A stretch of DNA of 14,921 nt. Origin: Rhizobium sp. Q54. GTDB taxonomy: Bacteria > Bacteroidota > Bacteroidia > Flavobacteriales > Flavobacteriaceae. The first letter of the stretch is position 1, and each line of letters starts with the position of its first letter. The translations under genes and the position numbers were made by a program. The stretch covers positions 1-14,921 of the forward strand of contig CALPLL020000022.1 in NCBI GenBank assembly GCA_943324395.2, in the 5' to 3' direction. The notes under the pieces are model-generated. The model was given only the letters and a program-made list of their open reading frames with translations, did no database searches and had not been told where the DNA came from. Positions 8,191-14,576 of the stretch are shown here, in pieces.

Positions 8191-9354
8191 ATGTCAAAAA
8201 AAGAAGTAACATCTGTAGAATACGGATTAGAAAAAATATTCGAAGGAGCACAAGATTTTCTTCCACTACTAGGAACCGACTATGTAGAATTCTACGTAGG
8301 AAATGCAAAACAATCGGCACATTATTATAAAACAGCATTTGGATATCAATCATTGGCCTACGCCGGATTAGAAACTGGCGTTCGAGATAGAACTTCCTAT
8401 GTGTTAAAGCAAGACAAAATCAGATTGGTTTTAACCACTCCTTTAAACGAAAACTCACCCATAAATGACCATTTAAGAAAACATGGTGACGGCGTGAAAA
8501 TTGTTGCCCTTTGGGTTGAAGACGCTACTAGCGCTTATGAAGAAACTATGAAACGTGGTGCACGTTCATTCATGGAGCCCACAGTTGAAAAAGATGAATT
8601 TGGAGAAGTAGTTCGTTCAGGAATCTATACTTATGGCGAAACCGTTCACCTATTTGTAGAAAGAAAAAACTACAACGGAATTTTCTTACCTGGTTATAAA
8701 GAATGGAAATCCGATTACAATCCTGAAGCGGTTGGATTGAAATACATTGATCACATGGTAGGAAATGTAGGTTGGAATGAAATGAATACTTGGGTAAAAT
8801 TCTACGAAGACGTAATGGGATTTGTAAATTTCTTGTCTTTTGATGATAAACAAATTCACACCGAATATTCCGCTTTAATGAGTAAAGTGATGTCCAACGG
8901 AAATGGTCGAATTAAATTCCCAATCAACGAACCTGCAGAAGGAAAAAAACGTTCTCAAATTGAAGAATACTTAGATTTTTATGGCGGCCCAGGAGTCCAA
9001 CACATTGCCATTGCTACCGATGATATTATCAAAACGGTATCTCAATTGAAAGAACGTGGAGTGGAATTTTTATCTGCGCCACCTCATGCGTATTACCAAG
9101 CAATTCCCGATAGATTAGGAGTTCATATGGACATGATGAAAGAAGATTTAAACGCCATTGAAAAATTAGCCATCATGGTTGATGCCGACGAGGACGGCTA
9201 TTTATTACAAATTTTTACCAAACCCGTTCAAGACCGACCAACTTTATTCTTTGAAATAATTCAAAGAATGGGAGCAAAAGGATTTGGAGCAGGGAATTTT
9301 AAAGCGCTTTTTGAATCTATTGAAAGAGAACAATCTTTAAGAGGAACATTATAA
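8191..9354 (+). CDS. hppD: 4-Hydroxyphenylpyruvate dioxygenase
   Basis: HppD converts 4-hydroxyphenylpyruvate to homogentisate by coupled decarboxylation, hydroxylation and side-chain migration; its product is the substrate of HmgA encoded just upstream. The 387 residues contain two vicinal-oxygen-chelate (glyoxalase-fold) halves: a non-metal-binding N-terminal half beginning near VEFYVGNAKQSAHYY (about 27-150) and a catalytic C-terminal half. The facial triad is intact: H188 in KYIDHMVGN, H271 in GVQHIAIAT and E355 in LFFEIIQR. The tail with GFGAGNFKALFESIEREQ is the gating helix region typical of the family. It is cytoplasmic and complete, of normal length. The gene follows hmgA by 155 nt without a visible promoter or terminator between them, so co-transcription is likely but not shown. 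Confidence 0.97.
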   Translation: MSKKEVTSVEYGLEKIFEGAQDFLPLLGTDYVEFYVGNAKQSAHYYKTAFGYQSLAYAGLETGVRDRTSYVLKQDKIRLVLTTPLNENSPINDHLRKHGDGVKIVALWVEDATSAYEETMKRGARSFMEPTVEKDEFGEVVRSGIYTYGETVHLFVERKNYNGIFLPGYKEWKSDYNPEAVGLKYIDHMVGNVGWNEMNTWVKFYEDVMGFVNFLSFDDKQIHTEYSALMSKVMSNGNGRIKFPINEPAEGKKRSQIEEYLDFYGGPGVQHIAIATDDIIKTVSQLKERGVEFLSAPPHAYYQAIPDRLGVHMDMMKEDLNAIEKLAIMVDADEDGYLLQIFTKPVQDRPTLFFEIIQRMGAKGFGAGNFKALFESIEREQSLRGTL

Positions 9355-9405
9355 ATAATAAAGATTTTCTTAAATTTTTCATAAAGAAATCGACCGAAAG
9401 AGAAT

Positions 9406-9413
9406 TATCTTTG
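9406..9413 (+). promoter_or_regulatory. Upstream -7 element (TATCTTTG copy 1)
   Basis: TATCTTTG is a perfect TAnnTTTG, 51 nt after the hppD stop. An identical octamer lies exactly 60 bp downstream. No TTG sits at the -33 distance. It would drive the small-RNA candidate with a longer 5' end, or it may be chance. Confidence 0.35.
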
Positions 9414-9438
9414 CAAAATAAATGTTAAAGTTCATTTT

Positions 9439-9473
9439 TTGTTAATTATAATTCAACATTTTGAATATCTTTG
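9439..9473 (+). promoter_or_regulatory. Promoter of the small-RNA candidate (TATCTTTG copy 2)
   Basis: The perfect -7 element TATCTTTG (9466-9473) is preceded by a TTG at 9439-9441. The spacer is 24 nt, slightly longer than the usual 17-23. No open reading frame of note begins before the terminator at 9552, which suggests that it drives a non-coding transcript starting near 9478. Confidence 0.42.
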
Positions 9474-9478
9474 TACTA

Positions 9479-9590
9479 AGAAATAAGGAGTGGTTTCCTC
9501 ATTTTTGTATAAATTTTCATAATTTATAATTTTTTGGTTGGTTAATAGCATAAAAACTCAGTCATTTTTTGATTGGGTTTTTTTGTTTTT
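9479..9590 (+). ncRNA. Candidate small RNA of about 110 nt
   Basis: Between a perfect -7 element and a good terminator lies a stretch with no gene but clear folding potential. The 5' part (9485-9500) can form a weak AGGA/TCCT hairpin. TATAAATT (9508-9515) and AATTTATA (9521-9528) make a perfect 8-bp stem with a 5-nt loop. A single-stranded GGTTGGTTAATAG region (9536-9548) follows, and the terminator stem ends the transcript. It belongs to no RNA family I recognise. It could instead be the long tail of the hppD transcript, with the terminator serving hppD. The 9355-9641 gap contains nothing else apart from the neighbouring promoter elements. Confidence 0.35.
9552..9590 (+). terminator. Rho-independent terminator in the hppD-DUF3108 gap
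   Basis: AAAAACTCAGTC (9552-9563) pairs with GATTGGGTTTTT (9571-9582): 12 pairs, two of them G-U, around a 7-nt loop, followed by a T-rich tail to 9590. It lies 197 nt past the hppD stop, far for a dedicated hppD terminator. That distance favours an independent short transcript. Its 3' arm overlaps the next promoter. Confidence 0.75.
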
Positions 9591-9600
9591 ATTACATTTG
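9568..9600 (+). promoter_or_regulatory. Promoter of the DUF3108-kynA-M23 gene run
   Basis: The perfect -7 element TACATTTG (9593-9600) has a TTTG at 9568-9571 placed 21 nt upstream, within the usual Bacteroidota -33 spacing; a second TTG at 9573-9575 gives 17 nt. The inferred start near 9606 leaves a leader of about 35 nt before the ATG at 9642. The -33 region lies within the loop and 3' arm of the preceding terminator. Confidence 0.6.
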
Positions 9601-9641
9601 GAACAAATATTGTATAGGCAATTAATATAAAAACCATAATC

Positions 9642-10415
9642 ATGAAAAAACTTGTAATCCTCCTAATATTTCCTCTCCTATTTAGTTTTGACACACAACG
9701 TGAAGACGCCTTTCAATCTGGCGAGTGGTTTAAGTTCAGAGTTCACTACGGCTTAATTAATGCTGGTTACGCAACACTCGAAGTTCAAGACGGAGTTATA
9801 AACAATAAAAAAGTCTATCATGTTATCGGTAAAGGATATTCTACAGGAATGTCAAGATTCTTTTTTAAAGTGGACGATTTATATGAAAGCTATTTTGATA
9901 AAGTTACAGGAAACCCATATAAATACATCCGAAAAATAAATGAAGGGGGCTATACCAAAAACCAAGAAGGATTTTTCAATCAAGCCTCAGATCGAGTTTT
10001 AGTGAAAGATTATGAAAACAAAACCGAAAAAACATTTGTAATCCCAAATAATACTCAAGACATTGTTTCTACTTTTTATTATCTGAGAAATTACCCAACC
10101 ATTAATAAGTTAAAAGTGGGCGAATCAGTAGCAATTGATATGTTTTTTGATGAGGAAACTACAAAATTTAGACTTAAATTTATTGGTCGAGAAGATATCG
10201 ATACTAAATTTGGAGTAATCCCAACAATGATTTTCCGTCCACTAGTTCAATCGGGGCGAGTTTTTAAAGAGCAAGAAGCGCTTACCGTTTGGATTTCAGA
10301 TGATGACAATAAAGTCCCAATTAGAATTCAAGCAAGTTTAACTGTAGGATCTATAAAAGCAGATTTAGATGGCTTTAAAGGATTGAAAAATTCCTTTACA
10401 ATTAAAGTAAATTAA
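9642..10415 (+). CDS. DUF3108 domain-containing exported protein
   Basis: The 257-residue protein starts with a short signal peptide (KK, then a hydrophobic core to about residue 16). The mature part begins near FQSGEWFKFRVHYGLINAGYATLEV, the recognisable opening of the DUF3108 family; the domain fills the rest of the chain and is rich in beta strands. I see no catalytic motif, lipobox or membrane anchor beyond the signal, so it is likely periplasmic or outer-membrane-associated. Its molecular function is unknown. It is the first gene after a good promoter, and its stop is separated from kynA by only 2 nt, so the two genes almost certainly share a transcript. The ATG at 9642 is supported by the signal peptide directly after it. 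Confidence 0.85.
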   Translation: MKKLVILLIFPLLFSFDTQREDAFQSGEWFKFRVHYGLINAGYATLEVQDGVINNKKVYHVIGKGYSTGMSRFFFKVDDLYESYFDKVTGNPYKYIRKINEGGYTKNQEGFFNQASDRVLVKDYENKTEKTFVIPNNTQDIVSTFYYLRNYPTINKLKVGESVAIDMFFDEETTKFRLKFIGREDIDTKFGVIPTMIFRPLVQSGRVFKEQEALTVWISDDDNKVPIRIQASLTVGSIKADLDGFKGLKNSFTIKVN

Positions 10416-10417
10416 GA

Positions 10418-11353
10418 ATGAAAAACCAAAATATTTCAAATGAAATCCTTCAAAAATTAGAAGATAAATTTCAACAGATTAATCAAAAAACAGAAACTCA
10501 TTTAGAAGGATTACTTTGGTCCAAACCAATTACTTATTGGGATTATATCCAAACCGACGCTCTTTTAAACCTTCAAGTTCAAAGAACAACGCTTCCTGAT
10601 GAAATGGTTTTTATCATGTACCATCAAGTAAACGAATTATTGTTTAAAATGATTTTGTGGGAAATAGAACAAATTTCTAAACATGATAATTTAAAAACCG
10701 CCTTTTTCACGGAAAGATTAATGAGAATTAGTCGCTATTTTGATATGCTTACAACTTCGTTTGACATTATGGGTGACGGAATGGAAGTAGATCAATACAT
10801 GAAATTCAGAAACACTTTAACGCCTGCAAGTGGATTTCAAAGCGCCCAATATCGCCTAATTGAGTTTGCCTCTACCGATTTAATCAATTTAATTGATTAT
10901 CGTTTTAGAGCTTCAATAGATAGAAATACTCCCTACGAACATGCTTTGGAATATTTGTATTGGCAAGCTGGAGGTAAAGACCATGAAACAGGCAAAAAAT
11001 CGTTCTTAATTTTAGAATTTGAACGAAAATACAAAGCGCAATTTCTTCGATCTATGGAAGAATACAATACGATTAATTTGTGGCAAAAATTCAAACAATT
11101 GCCTGAAACCGATCAAAAAAACCCTGAATTAGTTAAGGCAATGCGTCATTACGACCATACCGTTAATATTACATGGGTAATGGGCCACTTAAATGCAGCT
11201 AGAAAATACATTGACTCAAGTGTAATTGGCAATGGAGAAGCAACAGGCGGAAGCGATTGGAAAAAATACATGCACCCAAAATTCCAAAGAAGAATATTTT
11301 TCCCCGAGTTATGGAGCGAAGAGGAATTGAAAAATTGGGGCGCTGAAAATTAA
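10418..11353 (+). CDS. kynA: Tryptophan 2,3-dioxygenase
   Basis: This heme enzyme opens the indole ring of L-tryptophan with O2 to give N-formylkynurenine, the first step of the kynurenine pathway. The 311-residue protein is all helical and shows the family segments in order: THLEGLLW and YWDYIQTDALLNLQ near the N-terminus; the active-site helix MYHQVNELLFKM with the distal histidine H69; FRNTLTPASGFQSAQYR (130-146), which lines the substrate pocket; and GHLNAARKYI with the probable proximal heme ligand H257. The loop GNGEATGGSDW matches the substrate-closing GTGG-type loop. It is cytoplasmic and complete. The gene lies 2 nt after the DUF3108 gene and 16 nt before the M23 peptidase gene. No other kynurenine-pathway gene is present, so the rest of the pathway must lie elsewhere if it is complete. 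Confidence 0.95.
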   Translation: MKNQNISNEILQKLEDKFQQINQKTETHLEGLLWSKPITYWDYIQTDALLNLQVQRTTLPDEMVFIMYHQVNELLFKMILWEIEQISKHDNLKTAFFTERLMRISRYFDMLTTSFDIMGDGMEVDQYMKFRNTLTPASGFQSAQYRLIEFASTDLINLIDYRFRASIDRNTPYEHALEYLYWQAGGKDHETGKKSFLILEFERKYKAQFLRSMEEYNTINLWQKFKQLPETDQKNPELVKAMRHYDHTVNITWVMGHLNAARKYIDSSVIGNGEATGGSDWKKYMHPKFQRRIFFPELWSEEELKNWGAEN

Positions 11354-11369
11354 TATTAAAAACCTCGGT

Positions 11370-12587
11370 TTGAAAAAAACATGCATTCTACTTTTACTAA
11401 TTGCTTCTTTGTTTTCCTGCAATAAATCGGAAAAGGAGAAAACCATTCCTAAAGAACCTATCGTTATAGCATTTGGTTTTACGCTCAATCATTTTGATGT
11501 AGTTCATGACACCATTCAAGACGGAGATACTTTTGGAAGCATCCTTGAAAAGCAAAATTTAGGAAACCTAAAAGTATATGACATCGTAGAAAAAGTAAAA
11601 GACACCTTTGACGTTCGAATGATGAGAATTGATAAGCCTTACACTATTTTAAGATCCAAAGGAAAATCCAAAAAAATCCGCGCATTTATTTATCAACCCG
11701 ATCGATTAAGCTATTATGTGATCGATTTGAAAGATTCTATAAAAGTCTATAAACACATTGAACCCGTTACCATTCGAAGAAGAACCATTGCGGGAAAACT
11801 AGACGGATCTTTATCAGAAACGCTAGTTAAAAAAGGTGTTGACGGAGCTTTAGCAGTTTCAATTTCTAAAATTTATGCTTGGTCAATTGACTTTTTCAAA
11901 CTCCAAAAAGGCGATAAATTTGCGGTTACTTTCACAGAACGGTACATAAACGACTCGATTTATGACGGTGTGGACAGCTTAAAATGTTCTTTTTTTGAAT
12001 ACAAAGGCAAATTGATTTATGCGTTTCCTTTTTCACAAGATATCAATTCCAATAAAACAGAATTCTTCGACGAACAAGGGAAAACATTAAAGAATTTTTT
12101 CTTAAAAGCACCTCTAAAATTTGTAAACATCACCTCACGATATTCCAAAAATAGATTTCATCCGGTGCAGCAAATTTGGAAAGCCCATAAAGGAACCGAT
12201 TATGCAGCGCCCTTCGGAACCCCAATTATGACAACCGCTTCGGGAGTTGTGGAGCAAACCGGCTTTACCGCAGGAAACGGAAATTTTGTTAAAGTAAAAC
12301 ACAATAGTACCTATTCGACGCAATATTTACATATGTCAAAAATTATCGCGCGCCGCGGACAAAGAGTAAACCAAGGAGATATTATTGGAAAAGTAGGAAG
12401 TACTGGATTAGCAACAGGCCCACACGTATGTTATCGATTTTGGAAAAACGGAATTCAAGTGGACGCTTTGAGATTGAAATTACCCAATTCTGAACCGATG
12501 AGTAAAAAGAATTTGCCTCGCTTTATGGAACAAATGACCCCGTTGAAAAAAGAATTGGATAGAGCTGCCGCTATTGAATTTAAGTAA
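11370..12587 (+). CDS. M23 peptidoglycan endopeptidase lipoprotein (MepM-like), TTG start
   Basis: The start is a TTG at 11370. It leads straight into a lipoprotein signal peptide with lipobox LFSC (C17), and no in-frame ATG lies nearby, so TTG is well supported. Residues from about 35 to 240 resemble the regulatory N-terminal domains of MepM/ShyA-type DD-endopeptidases (segments DTIQDGDTFGSILEK, YAWSIDFFKLQKGDKF). FLKAPLKFVNITSRYSKNRFHPV leads into the LytM domain. Zinc and catalytic residues are H273 and D277 (HKGTD), H321 (YLHMS) and H352 (GPHVC). The usual HxH is HVC here, so the second position, normally a zinc ligand, is C354. Likely role: cutting peptidoglycan cross-links from a lipid-anchored position in the envelope. 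It is probably the last gene of the DUF3108-kynA run (16-nt gap). I see no terminator after it. Confidence 0.9.
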   Translation: MKKTCILLLLIASLFSCNKSEKEKTIPKEPIVIAFGFTLNHFDVVHDTIQDGDTFGSILEKQNLGNLKVYDIVEKVKDTFDVRMMRIDKPYTILRSKGKSKKIRAFIYQPDRLSYYVIDLKDSIKVYKHIEPVTIRRRTIAGKLDGSLSETLVKKGVDGALAVSISKIYAWSIDFFKLQKGDKFAVTFTERYINDSIYDGVDSLKCSFFEYKGKLIYAFPFSQDINSNKTEFFDEQGKTLKNFFLKAPLKFVNITSRYSKNRFHPVQQIWKAHKGTDYAAPFGTPIMTTASGVVEQTGFTAGNGNFVKVKHNSTYSTQYLHMSKIIARRGQRVNQGDIIGKVGSTGLATGPHVCYRFWKNGIQVDALRLKLPNSEPMSKKNLPRFMEQMTPLKKELDRAAAIEFK

Positions 12588-12607
12588 CAACAGACTTTAA
12601 AATTTGT

Positions 12608-12668
12608 GTAATTAGGGGCTAATGAACCTCGCCAATTTATTTTTCAGATATTATTCCATCCTAATTAC
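12608..12668 (+). repeat. 9-bp inverted repeat ahead of pgi
   Basis: GTAATTAGG (12608-12616) and CCTAATTAC (12660-12668) are perfect inverted repeats 43 nt apart. A smaller overlapping palindrome ATTAG-GGG-CTAAT lies at 12611-12623. They sit in the 143-nt gap between the M23 gene and pgi, just upstream of the pgi -7 element. No T tract follows, so they do not form a standard terminator. They could be operator sites or a chance match in AT-rich DNA. Confidence 0.3.
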
Positions 12669-12685
12669 TTTACAAACATTATTTG

Positions 12686-12693
12686 TAAATTTG
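12686..12693 (+). promoter_or_regulatory. Bacteroidota -7 promoter element ahead of pgi
   Basis: TAAATTTG matches TAnnTTTG exactly, 38 nt before the pgi ATG. No TTG lies 17-23 nt upstream. It indicates that pgi is transcribed separately from the M23 gene. Confidence 0.5.
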
Positions 12694-12730
12694 CAATTCG
12701 ATATTCTAATTAATTAAGAAATTTCTTAAA

Positions 12731-14386
12731 ATGGCTTTACAAAATACAAATCCCACTTCAACAGCTGCTTGGAAAGCAATTCAAGAACATTTTGAAACTA
12801 TGAAAGCAGTTTCCATGAAAAAATTGTTTCTAGAGGACCCTTCAAGAGCGTCTAAATTTCATATTCAGTGGAACGACTTTTTGATTGATTATTCTAAAAA
12901 TAGAATCAATCAAGAAACCATGGATTTACTTCTTAATTTAGCCAATGAAGTGCATTTGAAAGAGGCAATTGCTGCTTATTTTGATGGGGAAGCTATTAAT
13001 AAAACAGAAAACAGAGCCGTACTTCACACTGCCTTACGAGCACCTGAAAATGCAGTAGTAAATGTGGATGGACAAAATGTAATTCCTGAAATCTACGAAG
13101 TTAAAAACAAAATAAAAGCCTTTACCGACGAAGTGGTGAACGGCGTTAGAAAAGGATATACTGGCAAGGCGTTCACCGATGTGGTAAATATTGGAATTGG
13201 CGGCTCAGATCTAGGTCCAGCAATGATTGTGGAAGGATTACAATTTTATAAAAATCACTTAAACGTTCATTTTGTATCCAATGTTGATGGTGATCACGTG
13301 AACGAAATCATTAAAAAACTAAACCCAGAAACCACTCTTTTTGTAATTGTTTCGAAAACATTTACCACCCAAGAAACGCTAACTAATTCAGAGACCATTC
13401 GTTCTTGGTTTTTATCCCGAGAATTCGGGACAGCCAAACAAGAAGACGTGGCCAAACATTTTGTTGCGGTTTCCACCAATATTAAAAACGTAACTGAATT
13501 TGGTATTAATGCCGATAATGTTTTCCCAATGTGGGATTGGGTTGGAGGCCGTTTTTCTTTATGGAGCGCAGTTGGATTATCAATTAGTCTAGCGGTTGGA
13601 TTTGATAATTTTGATAAAGTTTTGAAAGGCGCCAATAAAATGGACGACCATTTTAAAACCACCTCTTTTGATAAAAATATTCCAGTAGTTTTAGCTTTAT
13701 TAAGTATTTGGTACAACAATTTCTTTGGTGCCGAAAGTGAGGCGTTAATTCCGTATACTCAATATTTGCAAAAATTTGCGCCGTATCTTCAACAAGGAAT
13801 CATGGAAAGCAACGGAAAAAGTATTGGGCGTGATGGGCAACAGGTTAATTACCAAACGGGAACTATTATTTGGGGTGAACCAGGGACTAATTCTCAACAT
13901 GCATTTTTCCAATTAATTCACCAAGGAACCAAATTAATCCCAACTGATTTTATAGGATTTGTAAACTCTTTGTACGGTAATAAAGACCACCATGACAAAT
14001 TAATGTCCAATTTCTTTGCACAAACCGAGGCATTGTTAAATGGTAAAACCGAAGCCCAAGTTCGTGACGAATTTAATAAGCTCGGGGTTTCCTCCGAAAA
14101 AGCCGATTATTTAACACCGTTTAAGGTTTTTGAAGGCAACAAACCCACTAATACTATTTTAATTAACCAATTAACCCCAGAAACTTTAGGATCTTTAATT
14201 GCAATGTACGAGCACAAAATATTTGTTCAAGGTGTGATTTGGAATATTTTTAGTTACGACCAATGGGGAGTGGAATTAGGAAAGCAATTGGCCAATTCAA
14301 TTTTGGAGGAAATAAATACTAAAAATGTTAAAAAACACGATAGCTCTACTACCTTTCTTTTAAACCACTATTTAAAAAAGGGATAA
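12731..14386 (+). CDS. pgi: Glucose-6-phosphate isomerase
   Basis: Pgi interconverts glucose 6-phosphate and fructose 6-phosphate in glycolysis and gluconeogenesis. The 551-residue, long-type enzyme has two sugar-isomerase domains. [12 protein letters not shown] (about 152-163) and the SKTFTTQET segment bind the phosphate, and [14 protein letters not shown] is the first PROSITE-type signature. Catalytic residues are E359 ([10 protein letters not shown]), H390 ([15 protein letters not shown]) and K518 ([10 protein letters not shown]), all intact. It is cytoplasmic and complete, of normal length. It has its own -7 element and stands alone between the M23 gene and a TonB receptor gene. I see no terminator in the 190 nt after it. 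Confidence 0.98.
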   Translation: MALQNTNPTSTAAWKAIQEHFETMKAVSMKKLFLEDPSRASKFHIQWNDFLIDYSKNRINQETMDLLLNLANEVHLKEAIAAYFDGEAINKTENRAVLHTALRAPENAVVNVDGQNVIPEIYEVKNKIKAFTDEVVNGVRKGYTGKAFTDVVNIGIGGSDLGPAMIVEGLQFYKNHLNVHFVSNVDGDHVNEIIKKLNPETTLFVIVSKTFTTQETLTNSETIRSWFLSREFGTAKQEDVAKHFVAVSTNIKNVTEFGINADNVFPMWDWVGGRFSLWSAVGLSISLAVGFDNFDKVLKGANKMDDHFKTTSFDKNIPVVLALLSIWYNNFFGAESEALIPYTQYLQKFAPYLQQGIMESNGKSIGRDGQQVNYQTGTIIWGEPGTNSQHAFFQLIHQGTKLIPTDFIGFVNSLYGNKDHHDKLMSNFFAQTEALLNGKTEAQVRDEFNKLGVSSEKADYLTPFKVFEGNKPTNTILINQLTPETLGSLIAMYEHKIFVQGVIWNIFSYDQWGVELGKQLANSILEEINTKNVKKHDSSTTFLLNHYLKKG

Positions 14387-14410
14387 AATACGTTGAAATC
14401 TCAAAAACAC

Positions 14411-14525
14411 TGTTAATTACCTATTAAAATTGTTAATTAATCAAATATCGATATTGATTTTTGTTTTTTATTAACATTCGAGACGACATTTTAACAAATA
14501 ATTATCATTTAACAATTTATTAACA
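14411..14525. promoter_or_regulatory. Cluster of six TGTTAA/TTAACA hexamers upstream of the TonB receptor gene
   Basis: Two TGTTAA copies (14411-14416, 14431-14436) are followed by four TTAACA copies, the reverse complement, starting at 14471, 14491, 14509 and 14520. Several spacings are close to two helical turns (20, 40, 20 and 18 bp). The 20-bp blocks starting at 14471 and 14520 agree at 16 of 20 positions. AATAATTATCATTT (14497-14510) in between loosely resembles a Fur half-site. The arrangement suggests an operator array for the downstream gene, but the region is very AT-rich. Confidence 0.35.
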
Positions 14526-14545
14526 TTAGGGACAATATTATTACT

Positions 14546-14553
14546 GAAATTTG
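14546..14553 (+). promoter_or_regulatory. Probable -7 element of the TonB receptor gene (one mismatch)
   Basis: GAAATTTG differs from TAnnTTTG at the first base and lies 23 nt before the ATG, the best-placed candidate. No -33 TTG is visible. The hexamer cluster ends 20 nt upstream. Confidence 0.3.
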
Positions 14554-14576
14554 CAAAAATTTAAACAAAACAACAA

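Noticed and set aside
9363..9391. Imperfect hairpin right after hppD (GATTTTCTT with AAGAAATC)
   Set aside because: It has a bulge, a 12-nt loop and only A/T-rich pairs, with no T tract, so it is not a credible terminator.
13294..13719. Minus-strand open frame of 141 codons inside pgi
   Set aside because: It is fully antisense to conserved pgi coding sequence, has no motif and no promoter, and is a codon-bias shadow.
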